A DNA stretch of 64,000 bases, from positions 124,001 through 188,000 of the forward strand of contig NZ_BOMN01000041.1 of NCBI RefSeq assembly GCF_016862215.1, written 5' to 3'. The translations under genes and the position numbers were made by a program. This document shows, piece after piece, positions 1 to 8,035 of this stretch. Position 1 is the stretch's first letter; each line of letters starts with the position of its first letter. Below the pieces are notes generated by a model. The model saw only the letters and a program-made list of their open reading frames with translations. It made no database searches and was not told the DNA's origin. The DNA is from Winogradskya humida. Lineage in GTDB: Bacteria > Actinomycetota > Actinomycetes > Mycobacteriales > Micromonosporaceae.

Positions 1-1116
1 GCGAGTGCGCGTGGTCGTCGGCTTGATGCCGGCCTTGCGGGTGAGGTCGCGGACGTCGCCCTGCTGGTCGTCGGTCATCAGGGTGATGACCGTGCCCTGG
101 GCACCGGCCCGTGCCGTGCGGCCCGAGCGGTGCAGGTAGGCCTTGTGCTCGACCGGCGGGTCGGCGTGGATGACCAGCGCGACGTCGTCGACGTGGATGC
201 CACGGGCGGCGATGTCGGTGGCGACCAGGGTCGCCGCGCTGCCGTCCGAGAACGCCGAGAGGTTGCGGTTACGCGCGTTCTGCGCCAGGTTGCCGTGCAG
301 CTCGACCGCGGGCACGCCGGCCTGGATGAGCTGACGGGTCAGGGTCTTGGCGCGGCGCTTGGTGCGGGTGAACACGACCGTACGGCCGGGGGCCGCGACC
401 AGGTCGACCAGCACCGGGAAGCGGTCGTCGTGCCGCACGTGCAGGACGTGGTGCGACATCTGGATCGGCGCTTCGGAGGCCGAGTCGACGTGGTGCGTGA
501 CCGGCTTGTGCATGAACCGCTTGACCAGGATGTCGACGCCGCCGTCGAGCGTGGCGGAGAAGAGCATCCGCTGGCCCTCGCGCGGGGTGAGGTCCATCAG
601 CCGCCGGACCACCGGGAGGAAGCCGAGGTCGGCCATGTGGTCGGCCTCGTCCAGCACGGTGATCTCGATCGAGTCGAGGCTCGCGTGGCCGTTGCGCAGG
701 TGGTCGTCGAGCCGGCCGGGGCAGGCGACGAGGATGTCGACGCCGTTCTTGAGACCGCGGATCTGGGGGTTCGCGCCGACGCCGCCGAAGACGGTGAGGG
801 TGCGCAGGCCGAGCTTGGTCGCCAGCGGCGAGAGCGTGGCCTCGATCTGGGTGGCGAGCTCGCGGGTGGGCGCCAGGATCAGCGCGCGGGGACGGCCCGG
901 CTTGCGGGGAGCACCGGAGGCGGCGAGACGGGCGACGACCGGGAGGACGAACGCGTACGTCTTGCCGGAGCCGGTGCGGCCGCGGCCGAGCACGTCGCGC
1001 CCGGCGAGGGAGTCGGGCAGGGTCGCGGTCTGGATCGGGAACGGCTCGTTGATGCCGAAGCCGGACAGGACCGTTGCGAGCTCGGCGGGCACGCCGAGAT
1101 CGGTGAACGAGGTCAT
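1..1116 (-). CDS. DEAD-box RNA helicase (3' end beyond window)
   Basis: ATP-dependent RNA helicase of the DEAD-box family, expected to unwind RNA duplexes in the cytoplasm. Reading from the ATG at 1116 the frame stays open to the left edge, so the C-terminus is missing. The translation shows the family motifs in order: a Q-motif-like start (FGINEPFPIQ), Walker A GRGRTGSGKT, PTRELA, DEAD in VLDEADHMADLGF, SAT, and late in the protein HRSGRTARAG. Both RecA-like domains are therefore present. The gene is divergent from the sigma factor at 1359. Which DEAD-box subgroup (RhlE, CsdA or other) cannot be told without the C-terminal tail. Family assignment is certain; the exact biological role is not. 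Confidence 0.93.
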   Translation of the reverse strand, partial: MTSFTDLGVPAELATVLSGFGINEPFPIQTATLPDSLAGRDVLGRGRTGSGKTYAFVLPVVARLAASGAPRKPGRPRALILAPTRELATQIEATLSPLATKLGLRTLTVFGGVGANPQIRGLKNGVDILVACPGRLDDHLRNGHASLDSIEITVLDEADHMADLGFLPVVRRLMDLTPREGQRMLFSATLDGGVDILVKRFMHKPVTHHVDSASEAPIQMSHHVLHVRHDDRFPVLVDLVAAPGRTVVFTRTKRRAKTLTRQLIQAGVPAVELHGNLAQNARNRNLSAFSDGSAATLVATDIAARGIHVDDVALVIHADPPVEHKAYLHRSGRTARAGAQGTVITLMTDDQQGDVRDLTRKAGIKPTTTRTR

Positions 1117-1358
1117 CAGGTGGGAACTCCGTATGTCTGAGGGGTCGGTTCCTCCCGGCGCGGACCGCGCTTGAGGATGTGGCGCGTGAGTCGCTGCTCG
1201 TGGTGGCCGACCCTGATGCTGAGATCAAGTGTACGCGCCTACTCACCGCAACCCCGCTGCACCCGAACGTGACCCGTTCTGCACTCGACGGACCTCACCG
1301 TTCTCCTCAGCGCCGGAAATCTCCCCCCGATCCGGCTGGTACCCGAGGAGAAGCTTCC

Positions 1359-2240
1359 ATGAGCGGTGTTGCCGAGACCGATCGCCGTCTAGGTGCGCGG
1401 GCTGTCGAGACCGATCGTCGTCGCGAGGACGTCGTCCGGTCGCACATGCCTCTCGTAGGCCACCTGGTGCGCGAGATGCTGGCCCGGGTGCCCGCCCACG
1501 TGAACCGCGACGACCTGCTCTCCGCCGGTTACGCGGCGCTGGTGGCCGCGGCCCGTGGGTTCGACGACTCCCGGGGCGTGCCGTTCGCGCGGTTCGCCGC
1601 GGCCCGGGTCCGTGGTGCCCTGCTCGACGAGCTGCGCGGCCTGGACTGGGCGAGCCGTTCGGTGCGCCAGCGGGCCCGCCGCACCGACACCGCCCGCCAG
1701 GAGCTGACCGCCCAGCTGGGCCGTACGCCCACCATCGCCGAGGTCGCCGAGCGGCTCGGCTGTTCGCCCGAGGACATCGAGTCGGCCGACGACGACGTGC
1801 AGCGTGCCGTGGTCTTCAGCCTGCAGGGCTTCGCGACGGCCGGCGCCGACGACATGGTGACGGAGCCGAGTGCCGGCCCCGAGGAGATGCTGATCCGCCG
1901 CGAGCGCACGGGTTATCTGCGTCACGCCGTCGACGTCCTGCCGGACCGGCTGCGCGCGGTGATCACCGGTTACTTCTTCGAGGAGCGCCCGATGGCGGCC
2001 ATCGCCGCCGAGCTCGGGGTCACCGAGTCGCGGGTGTCGCAGCTGCGGGCGGAGGCGTTGTCGCTGCTCAAGGATGGTCTCAACACCCACCTCGAGCCGT
2101 CGCTGGCGGGCAACTCGAAGGACGGTTGCGTGGCGCGCCGCCGGTCGGCGTACTACGACCAGATCGCGACCCACGGCACCCTGCGCGACCGGCTCGCCGT
2201 GACCGGTGTGGACGGTCTGCCGGTCCCCGTCGCCGCGTGA
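1359..2240 (+). CDS. FliA/WhiG-type sigma-70 factor
   Basis: Alternative sigma factor, 293 aa, of the FliA/WhiG (sigma-28-like) group, directing RNA polymerase to its own promoter class. Region 2 is seen in MPLVGHLVREMLARVPAHV and FDDSRGVPFARFAAARVRGALLDELR, region 3 follows (TIAEVAERLGCSPEDI), and region 4 ends with the helix-turn-helix GVTESRVSQLRAEALSLLKDG. The ATG at 1359 has GAGGAG 8 bases upstream; the frame is open further upstream but without a site or homology. A close paralog lies on the other strand at 5334-6242. In related actinomycetes this sigma group drives motility or sporulation genes; that role here is inference, as no flagellar genes are in view. The lipoprotein gene at 2245 is convergent and almost touches it. 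Confidence 0.9.
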   Translation: MSGVAETDRRLGARAVETDRRREDVVRSHMPLVGHLVREMLARVPAHVNRDDLLSAGYAALVAAARGFDDSRGVPFARFAAARVRGALLDELRGLDWASRSVRQRARRTDTARQELTAQLGRTPTIAEVAERLGCSPEDIESADDDVQRAVVFSLQGFATAGADDMVTEPSAGPEEMLIRRERTGYLRHAVDVLPDRLRAVITGYFFEERPMAAIAAELGVTESRVSQLRAEALSLLKDGLNTHLEPSLAGNSKDGCVARRRSAYYDQIATHGTLRDRLAVTGVDGLPVPVAA

Positions 2241-2244
2241 TCCT

Positions 2245-2739
2245 TTAACAGGTTCCGGCCTTCTTCTGCAGGGCGATGGCCTTGTCCGCACCCTTCGCGT
2301 ACAAGGCCAGACCCTGTTTGGCCGGTGAGAGCTTCCAGGCGTTGTGCTCATAACGCATCGTGTACGACTGCGCGGCGCCCTTTTGCTTCGCGATCACGAC
2401 GGCCTTGCCGGGGCCGTCCATCCGGGCGCTTGTCAGCTTGATGGGCAGGCCGTGGCGGGCGCAGGTCTCGTTGAGCTTGATGTAGTCCGCCCTGGTGATC
2501 GCGGCCTTGCCGGCGGCGGTGTAGAGCTCCCACGCGCCACCGAAGTCGCCGCCGCTGAACCGGTCGAAGACGGTCTGCGCCGCGGCCTTGGCGCCGTCGA
2601 GGGTTTGCGGCTCGCCGGAGGGTGTGGCCGCGGCGGCCGCGGGCTGGTCATCGCCCGAACAAGCAGAGCTTGTGACGAGGGCGGCGACCAGAAGGGCCGC
2701 GGCGCCGAGCCGACGTCGCAACTGCTGGCTGTGCGTCAT
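2245..2739 (-). CDS. Secreted lipoprotein, NTF2-like fold suspected
   Basis: Predicted exported lipoprotein of 164 aa. From the ATG at 2739 there is a basic N-terminus (QQLRRR), a hydrophobic core (LGAAALLVAALV) and a lipobox ending in SSAC, so cleavage and lipid attachment at that Cys are expected. The mature part starts with an Ala/Pro/Asp-rich spacer, followed by a segment with a pattern typical of small DUF4878/NTF2-like lipoproteins (FDRFSGGDFGGAWELYTAAGKAAI). The frame is open another 54 codons upstream, but that extension has no signal-peptide character, so the later start was chosen. No substrate can be proposed. It is convergent with the sigma gene at 1359 and divergent from the HelD gene. 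Confidence 0.75.
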   Translation of the reverse strand: MTHSQQLRRRLGAAALLVAALVTSSACSGDDQPAAAAATPSGEPQTLDGAKAAAQTVFDRFSGGDFGGAWELYTAAGKAAITRADYIKLNETCARHGLPIKLTSARMDGPGKAVVIAKQKGAAQSYTMRYEHNAWKLSPAKQGLALYAKGADKAIALQKKAGTC

Positions 2740-2867
2740 AACACTGTTAATCACTACGGCGGGCGTGGCGTAACGGGCAGGCCCGCGATGACGGATTGCG
2801 GACACCGTCCGAAGAACGTCGTAACTTCGCTCACGGAGTCGCCGCGGGGAACGCGGGTCGGCTATTC

Positions 2868-2891
2868 TTTTCGTTTCTGCACAAACGAAAA
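2868..2891 (+). promoter_or_regulatory. Hairpin in the leader of the HelD gene
   Basis: A perfect 9-bp inverted repeat, TTTTCGTTT / AAACGAAAA around a 6-base loop, lies 55 bases upstream of the likely HelD start. It is AT-rich against a very GC-rich background and is not followed by a T-run on the plus strand, so it is not a simple terminator. An operator or RNA leader structure is possible; function unknown. Confidence 0.4.
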
Positions 2892-2946
2892 AAGCGACCA
2901 CGAATGGCCGCTGACCTGGCGAATGTTACCACAACAGGGAGCACTT

Positions 2947-5265
2947 TTGTCAAGCTCCGCCGACGGTAGGAACACTTTGCGGAACGACGCCGATCTCCTC
3001 ACCGACGAGCAGGCCTATCTCACGGCTCTCTATGAGCGCCTTGACCTGCTGCGCGACCAGGCCGCCGAGAGGCTGCGGGCCATTCTGCTCGAGGCCGGCG
3101 GCACCCCGCAGGGCCGCTCGCAGCGCGAGGCCACCCGCAGTCACTGGGCCGAGCAGGTCGCGCAGATGAATGCGGTCGAGAACGGCCTGTGCTTCGGCCG
3201 GCTCGACTTCGCCGCGGACAACCCCCGCTACATCGGCCGGCTCGGGCTGTTCGCCGAGGACCGGGACCAGGATCCACTGCTCGTCGACTGGCGTGCCCCG
3301 GCCGCGCGCCCGTTCTACCTGGCGACCGCCGTCTCACCGGAGGGTGTGACCCGCCGGCGCCACCTGCGCACCAGGGGCCGCGAGCTGACCGGCATCGACG
3401 ACGAGGTCCTCGATCTCGCCGCTGCCGGTGCCGGTGGCCGGGAGGACGTGACCGGCGAGGCCGCGCTGCTCTCCGCGCTGACCGCGGGGCGCACCGGCCG
3501 GATGCGGGACATCGTCGAGACGATCCAGTCCGAGCAGGACGAGGTGATCCGCTCCGGGCTCGCCGGCGTGATGGTGGTCCAGGGTGGACCCGGGACCGGC
3601 AAGACTGCCGTCGCGCTGCACCGCGCCGCCTACCTTCTCTATACCCATCGGGCCCAGTTGACACGGCAGGGCGTGCTGATCCTCGGTCCTAATGCGACGT
3701 TCCTGCGCTACATCTCGCAGGTTCTTCCGTCTCTGGCCGAGACCGGTGTGCTGCTCGCGACGCTCGGCGACATGTTCCCCGGGGTGACCGCCCGCGCCGA
3801 CGAGGCCCCCGCGGCCGCCGCGATCAAGGGCGGTCTCGGCATCCTCGATGTGCTCGCGCAGGCGGTCGCCGACCGGCAGACCGTGCCCGACGACTACGTC
3901 GAGGTCGACCACGACGGCTACCCGCTGCGCATCGAGCGCGGCGTCTGCGAGGACGCCCGCGAGATCGCCCGGCGCTCCGGCCGCCCGCACAACGTGGCCC
4001 GGCAGCTCTTCGTCACCGAGGCGATCCACGCGCTGTCGCAGCAGATCGCCGATCGCATCGGCGCCGACCCGCTCGGCGGCGAGAACCTGCTCGAGGAGTC
4101 GGACCTCGCCGAGACCCGCCGCGAGCTGCGCGAGGATATCGACGTGCAGCAGGCCCTCTTCGACCTGTGGCCGGTGCTGACGCCGCGCCAGGTCCTGCGG
4201 GACCTGCTCAGCGACGCCGACCGGCTGGAGTCGGCCGGGGTCGGCGAGGAGGATCGCGGTCTGCTGCTGCGCGCCCACGACGCGCGGTGGGCCCCGGCCG
4301 ACGTGCCGTTGCTGGACGAGCTCGCCGAGCTGCTCGGTGTCGACGACACGCTGCGGGCCCGGGCGGTCGCGCAGGAGCGGCGCGAGGCGATCGAATACGC
4401 CGAGGGCGTGCTCGAGATCGTCCAGGGTTCCCGCTCGCTCGACTTCGAGGACGACCGCGAGGAGGAGGTGCTGTCCGCGATCGACGTCGTCGATGCCAGC
4501 GCGTTCGTCGAGCGTCACGAGGTGCTCGACACGCGGACGGCGTCCGAGCGTGCTGCCGCCGACCGCACGTGGGTCTTCGGGCACGTGATCGTGGACGAGG
4601 CGCAGGAGTTGTCGCCGATGGCGTGGCGGTTGCTGATGCGCCGCTGCCCGAGCCGGTCGATGACCGTGGTCGGCGATGTCGCGCAGACCGGTGACCTGGC
4701 CGGCACGACGAGCTGGGACCAGGCGTTCGAGCCCTACGTCGCGCAGCGCTGGCGGCTGGCCGAGCTGACCGTCAACTACCGCACCCCCGCCGAGATCATG
4801 GCGGTCGCGGGGGACGTGCTGGCCGGGGTCGACCCGTCGCTCCAGCCGCCCCGCTCGGTCCGGGAGGCCGGCGTCGAGCCGTGGGCGCGCCGGGTGCCGG
4901 CCGCCGAGCTTTCCGATCAACTGATTTCCACCGTACGCACGGAGTCCGCCCAGGTGTCCGACGGTCGTGTCGGCGTACTCGTCCCCGATGCTCTTGAAGA
5001 GTCCCTGGGCGCCGAGCTGACCGCCGCCGTCCCGGGTGCGGCCGTGGGGGAGCAGCCCGACCTGCTGAACCACATCGTGCTGATGACGGTGAAACAGGCG
5101 AAGGGCCTCGAGTTCGACAGCGTCGTGGTGGTGCAGCCCGACGAGATCATCGCCGAGAGCCCGCGCGGGCTCAGCGATCTCTACGTCGCGGTGACCCGGG
5201 CCACCCGGCGCCTCGGCGTGCTGCACACCGCCGACCTGCCCAAGGAGCTCGCCGCCCTGGCGTGA
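2947..5265 (+). CDS. helD: HelD-type RNA polymerase recycling ATPase
   Basis: UvrD/Rep-like superfamily 1 protein of the HelD/HelR group, 772 aa. HelD proteins bind RNA polymerase and use ATP to free stalled enzyme from DNA; some actinobacterial members protect against rifampicin (family knowledge). Visible features: an N-terminal coiled-coil-like arm (QAYLTALYERLDLLRDQAAERL), Walker A GGPGTGKTAVALHRAAYLL near residue 215, Walker B VIVDEAQELSPMAW, the motif VGDVAQTGD, and late motifs VKQAKGLEFD and YVAVTRATRR. The proposed start is the TTG at 2947 with AGGGAG 5 bases upstream; an ATG at 2923 in the same frame is the alternative. The open frame reaches back to 2344 but there it overlaps the lipoprotein gene. 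It sits between two sigma factor genes. Confidence 0.88.
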   Translation: MSSSADGRNTLRNDADLLTDEQAYLTALYERLDLLRDQAAERLRAILLEAGGTPQGRSQREATRSHWAEQVAQMNAVENGLCFGRLDFAADNPRYIGRLGLFAEDRDQDPLLVDWRAPAARPFYLATAVSPEGVTRRRHLRTRGRELTGIDDEVLDLAAAGAGGREDVTGEAALLSALTAGRTGRMRDIVETIQSEQDEVIRSGLAGVMVVQGGPGTGKTAVALHRAAYLLYTHRAQLTRQGVLILGPNATFLRYISQVLPSLAETGVLLATLGDMFPGVTARADEAPAAAAIKGGLGILDVLAQAVADRQTVPDDYVEVDHDGYPLRIERGVCEDAREIARRSGRPHNVARQLFVTEAIHALSQQIADRIGADPLGGENLLEESDLAETRRELREDIDVQQALFDLWPVLTPRQVLRDLLSDADRLESAGVGEEDRGLLLRAHDARWAPADVPLLDELAELLGVDDTLRARAVAQERREAIEYAEGVLEIVQGSRSLDFEDDREEEVLSAIDVVDASAFVERHEVLDTRTASERAAADRTWVFGHVIVDEAQELSPMAWRLLMRRCPSRSMTVVGDVAQTGDLAGTTSWDQAFEPYVAQRWRLAELTVNYRTPAEIMAVAGDVLAGVDPSLQPPRSVREAGVEPWARRVPAAELSDQLISTVRTESAQVSDGRVGVLVPDALEESLGAELTAAVPGAAVGEQPDLLNHIVLMTVKQAKGLEFDSVVVVQPDEIIAESPRGLSDLYVAVTRATRRLGVLHTADLPKELAALA

Positions 5266-5282
5266 CCGTTCCTGTTCCGGAC

Positions 5283-5326
5283 ACACGGAAAAGACCGGCG
5301 TGGGACGACGCCGGTCTTTTCCGTGT
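5283..5326. terminator. Bidirectional hairpin terminator
   Basis: A perfect 19-bp stem (ACACGGAAAAGACCGGCGT and its complement) around a 6-base loop lies between the convergent stops of the HelD gene (5265) and the second sigma gene (5334). Each arm carries a run of four A or T, so it can act on both strands. Confidence 0.85.
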
Positions 5327-5333
5327 CAGGTAC

Positions 5334-6242
5334 TCAGGCGACCTTCAAGGTCGAGTGGCCGTGGGCGTTGGTCAGCGCGAGCCGCGAGTGCAGGTTGGTG
5401 TTGCCGGCGATCGTGGAGTAGTAGGACGCGCGGCGACGAGCCGTGATGCTGGCCGGGTTCTCCGGAGCCGGCGCGAGGTCCGGGTCGAGGTGGGTGTTCA
5501 TGCCGTCCTTGAGCAGCGACAGCGCCTCGGCGCGCAGCTGCGACACCCGCGACTCGGTGACACCCAGGTCGGCGGCGATGTCCGCCATCGGGCGCTCCTT
5601 GAGGAAGTACTCGGTGATGACGAGCTGCAGGCGCTCGGGCAGCGACTCGATCGCGTGGTGCAGGTAACCGATCTGCTCACGGCGGATCAGCATGTCCTCG
5701 GGGCCCGGGGCGGCCTCGGTGACCAGGTCGTCGGCGCTGCTGGTGGTGAAGCCCTGCAGCGACAGCACGGTGGCGCGCTGCACGTCGTTGTCGCGCTGCG
5801 TCAGGTCGGTCGTCGTGGTGCCGAGCGCCTGGGCCAGCTCCTCGTTGGTGGGCGTACGGCCCAGCGTCGTGGTCAGGCTCTGCCGCGTGGTGTCGGTGTT
5901 CCGCGCCTTCGAGCGCACCGAGCGGGTGGCCCAGTCGAGCGAGCGCAGCTCGTCGAGGATCGCGCCGCGGATGCGGGTCGTGGCGAAGCGGTGGAACGGG
6001 ATGCCGCGGTTCGGGTCCCAGCCGCGGCTCGCCGTCACCAGCGCGTGCAGGCCGGCGCTGGTGAGGTCGTCGCGGTGGATGTGGTTGGGGATGCGGGTGA
6101 GCATGTCGCGCACCAGGTGACCGACGAGCGGCATGTGCGAGCGGATCAGCTCTTCCTGCTCGGCGGCGGTCAGGGCCGGCACGGCGGTCACGGCGGCGGC
6201 GTCGGCGGTGAGGTCGGCAGCGGTCGTCATGGTGCTCGTCAT
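5334..6242 (-). CDS. FliA/WhiG-type sigma-70 factor (second paralog)
   Basis: Alternative sigma factor of 302 aa, clearly paralogous to the product of 1359-2240. Shared blocks include SHMPLVGHLVR in region 2, the FATTRIRGAILDELRSLDWATRSVR segment, DDLVTEAAPGPEDMLIRREQIGYL before region 4, and an identical region 4 helix (VTESRVSQLRAEALSLLKDG). The start is the ATG at 6242, preceded by GGGGGA; a second ATG four codons later is possible. The open frame continues upstream but without a binding site. The N-terminus is Thr/Ala-rich and the C-terminus ends in ARRRASYYSTIAGN, matching ARRRSAYYDQIATH of the paralog. Expected to recognise a sigma-28-like promoter; target genes unknown. Confidence 0.9.
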   Translation of the reverse strand: MTSTMTTAADLTADAAAVTAVPALTAAEQEELIRSHMPLVGHLVRDMLTRIPNHIHRDDLTSAGLHALVTASRGWDPNRGIPFHRFATTRIRGAILDELRSLDWATRSVRSKARNTDTTRQSLTTTLGRTPTNEELAQALGTTTTDLTQRDNDVQRATVLSLQGFTTSSADDLVTEAAPGPEDMLIRREQIGYLHHAIESLPERLQLVITEYFLKERPMADIAADLGVTESRVSQLRAEALSLLKDGMNTHLDPDLAPAPENPASITARRRASYYSTIAGNTNLHSRLALTNAHGHSTLKVA

Positions 6243-6418
6243 GTCTTTTCCCCCGGATGTTGTCGGTAGCCCGCGGCAGTGGGCGGTACCGGCTGACAGG
6301 GAGAACTTTCCGTGACGTGGGGTATGCGTTCCGGTCGCACAGAGTTGCGTACCGGTTGCTTCGACTCTTTTCCTCAAGCCTCCTGGGGCGGGTGGTCTCC
6401 CTGGTGATCCACGGGGTT

Positions 6419-7048
6419 TCAGCGACGGATGAGGTCCCACACAAAGCGGTCCGGAGCGAACGCTTCCGCATAGCGGACCCGCGCCTGGGCGCCGAAGTGC
6501 CGGGCCGTGGCACTGGTCAGCTCCGGGTCGGTGGACACCTCGAGCTTGTCTTTCAGGTACGCCGTGATGTCGACGTACAGCGAAGGGTCGAACCGCAGCG
6601 TCGACTCCCCGGCGTAGTGCAGCACCCGGCTGCTGTGCCGCGCCGCGACGACAGTGGCCTCGGCGGCCTGCTGGCGATCGTCGTTCGCGTCCTCGGGTGC
6701 GTGCACGTAGATGACATCGGCGTCGACACCGGTGAGCACGTTCTCGATCGCGGCGGTCGCGGGCGGGCGGCCGACCCCGGCCCGGCGGTCCTCGGCACCG
6801 CGGTCCCGCCTGCGCCGATCCGTGGCCTGCCGGCGCTCGGCGGCCTCGGGGCCCCAGAGCAGCAGGCAGTCCAGCGCCTTGGCGGCGGCCTCCGTACGTT
6901 TGGTCGACGGGTGGTCCGGTCCGTCACAATTCAGCACGAGCATCGTGACGAAATCACCGGCGGCCCGGTGCGCGGCGAGCGTGCCGGCACAGCCGAGCTC
7001 GAGATCACCAGGATTCGCACCAACGGCGAGAACGCTGCGCGGGGTCAC
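6419..7048 (-). CDS. PIG-L/LmbE-like protein with degraded metal site
   Basis: Member of the PIG-L/LmbE deacetylase fold, 209 aa. Active relatives are zinc enzymes with an AHPDDxE motif and a later HPDH motif. Here the first reads ANPGDLELGCAGT: the zinc-binding His is Asn and the catalytic Asp is Gly. The second reads PEDANDDRQQA, lacking both His residues. Rossmann-like flanks (SVLAVGA, VTMLVLN, ADVIYVHAPED) are intact and there is no frameshift, so it is either a non-catalytic relative or a decaying gene. The start is a GTG at 7048 with GGAGGGTGAG directly upstream. The neighbours do not belong to mycothiol or amino-sugar pathways, so no substrate is proposed. Confidence 0.8.
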   Translation of the reverse strand: MTPRSVLAVGANPGDLELGCAGTLAAHRAAGDFVTMLVLNCDGPDHPSTKRTEAAAKALDCLLLWGPEAAERRQATDRRRRDRGAEDRRAGVGRPPATAAIENVLTGVDADVIYVHAPEDANDDRQQAAEATVVAARHSSRVLHYAGESTLRFDPSLYVDITAYLKDKLEVSTDPELTSATARHFGAQARVRYAEAFAPDRFVWDLIRR

Positions 7049-7202
7049 AGCTCACCCTCCAGAGACTCACGGCCCGGTCGGCGCATGTGGGTACCTCCGC
7101 GACTGACTCAGGGCGCCGCATCGGGGGTGGCGGCGCTGAGTGTCCATCGGTCGTGGGGCCCCGCGGTTGAGGACTCTTGCGCGACTACGGCAGTGTTGTC
7201 AC

Positions 7203-7700
7203 ATGGACCTCAGCGACAGCGGTACGACCGTCAACCTCATCGCCGGCATAGCGATGGTGGTGGGCGTGCTCGGCGTGGTCATCCCGGTCCTGCCCGGACT
7301 GCTCCTCTGCTGGGGCGCGGTCCTGCTCTGGTCCCTGCTCGGCGACGCCGGCTCCGGCCGCTGGGTCGTCCTCGCCCTGGCCACGGTCATCGCCCTCGCC
7401 GGCACCGTCGTCAAATACCTCTGGCCCGGCAAACGCCTGAAGAGCACCGGCGTGCCGACCACGTCCCTGCTCGCGGGCGGCGTCCTGGGCCTGATCGGCT
7501 TCTTCGTGATCCCGCTCGTCGGCCTGGTCCTCGGCTTCATCCTCGGCGTCTTCCTGGCCGAACAGATGCGCCTCGGCTCAGGGCAGGCCTGGCCCTCCAC
7601 CAAACGGGCCCTGGCCGCGGTCGGCCTCTCCCTCCTCGTCGAATTCACCGCGGCCCTGGGCGTCGCCGTCATCTGGTTGTTCGGCCTGGTCTTCGCCTGA
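7203..7700 (+). CDS. DUF456 integral membrane protein
   Basis: Small polytopic membrane protein of 165 aa matching the DUF456 pattern: an N-terminal hydrophobic hairpin (IAGIAMVVGVLGVVIPVLPGLLLCWGA is one continuous hydrophobic run), a second pair of helices around WVVLALATVIALAGTVVKY, and glycine-rich helices around LLAGGVLGLIGFFVIPLVG, ending at VIWLFGLVFA. Function of the family is unknown. The ATG at 7203 was preferred over upstream in-frame codons because the hydrophobic segment starts soon after it. It is divergent from the PIG-L-like gene and stands alone. Confidence 0.8.
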   Translation: MDLSDSGTTVNLIAGIAMVVGVLGVVIPVLPGLLLCWGAVLLWSLLGDAGSGRWVVLALATVIALAGTVVKYLWPGKRLKSTGVPTTSLLAGGVLGLIGFFVIPLVGLVLGFILGVFLAEQMRLGSGQAWPSTKRALAAVGLSLLVEFTAALGVAVIWLFGLVFA

Positions 7701-7780
7701 TCCGAGCCGGTTGCCGTAGGAGGCGAGGGCAGCAGGGTCTGGCCCTGGGGCACGAAGTTGCGCTCATTCCGGCAATGCCG

Positions 7781-7895
7781 CAACGTTCTGCGGTGTCAGG
7801 TGTCAACCGTGGACCCATCACGTGTGGCCAGGGAACAACTGTTCTGCTGCCAGACACGATTGGCGAGATTTGACGGGCAACACCGCAGAAAGTTG
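7781..7895. repeat. Spaced 16-bp inverted repeat
   Basis: CAACGTTCTGCGGTGT at 7781-7796 is mirrored by ACACCGCAGAAAGTTG at 7880-7895 with one mismatch, separated by 83 bases. No transposase is in the spacer. Could be a regulator site pair or a relic of a small element. Confidence 0.5.
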
Positions 7896-7953
7896 TCGCA
7901 TCCCGCTGTCCAGCGCAACATTCAGCCAGGCGGGCACCGTTACGGGTGGACAA

Positions 7954-8008
7954 GCGCCGAGGTCCAGGTTTCGCCCCACGCAGCGGGACCGAAGCTGGAC
8001 CTCGGCGC
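7954..8008 (-). terminator. Hairpin behind the D,D-carboxypeptidase gene
   Basis: A perfect 14-bp stem, GCGCCGAGGTCCAG and its complement, with a 27-base loop, begins 28 bases after the stop of the D,D-carboxypeptidase gene on the minus strand. There is no U-tract, as is common for actinobacterial terminators. Confidence 0.5.
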
Positions 8009-8035
8009 AGACAGCCGTGATCCCTCAGATGCGCC

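Larger units (their letters stand above)
7701..8035. other. Non-coding gap with two inverted repeats
   Basis: No convincing gene in these 335 bases. They hold a long-range inverted repeat (7781-7796 against 7880-7895) and a strong hairpin at 7954-8008. Short open frames here lack starts with binding sites. Confidence 0.6.

Noticed and set aside
2740..2946. Rifamycin-associated element upstream of the HelD gene
   Set aside because: I looked for the GC-rich 19-bp palindrome known before helR genes; the only palindrome here is an unrelated AT-rich one.
3334..5286. 650-codon open frame antisense to the HelD gene
   Set aside because: It mirrors the codon periodicity of the HelD gene and shows no family motif; a GC-bias shadow.
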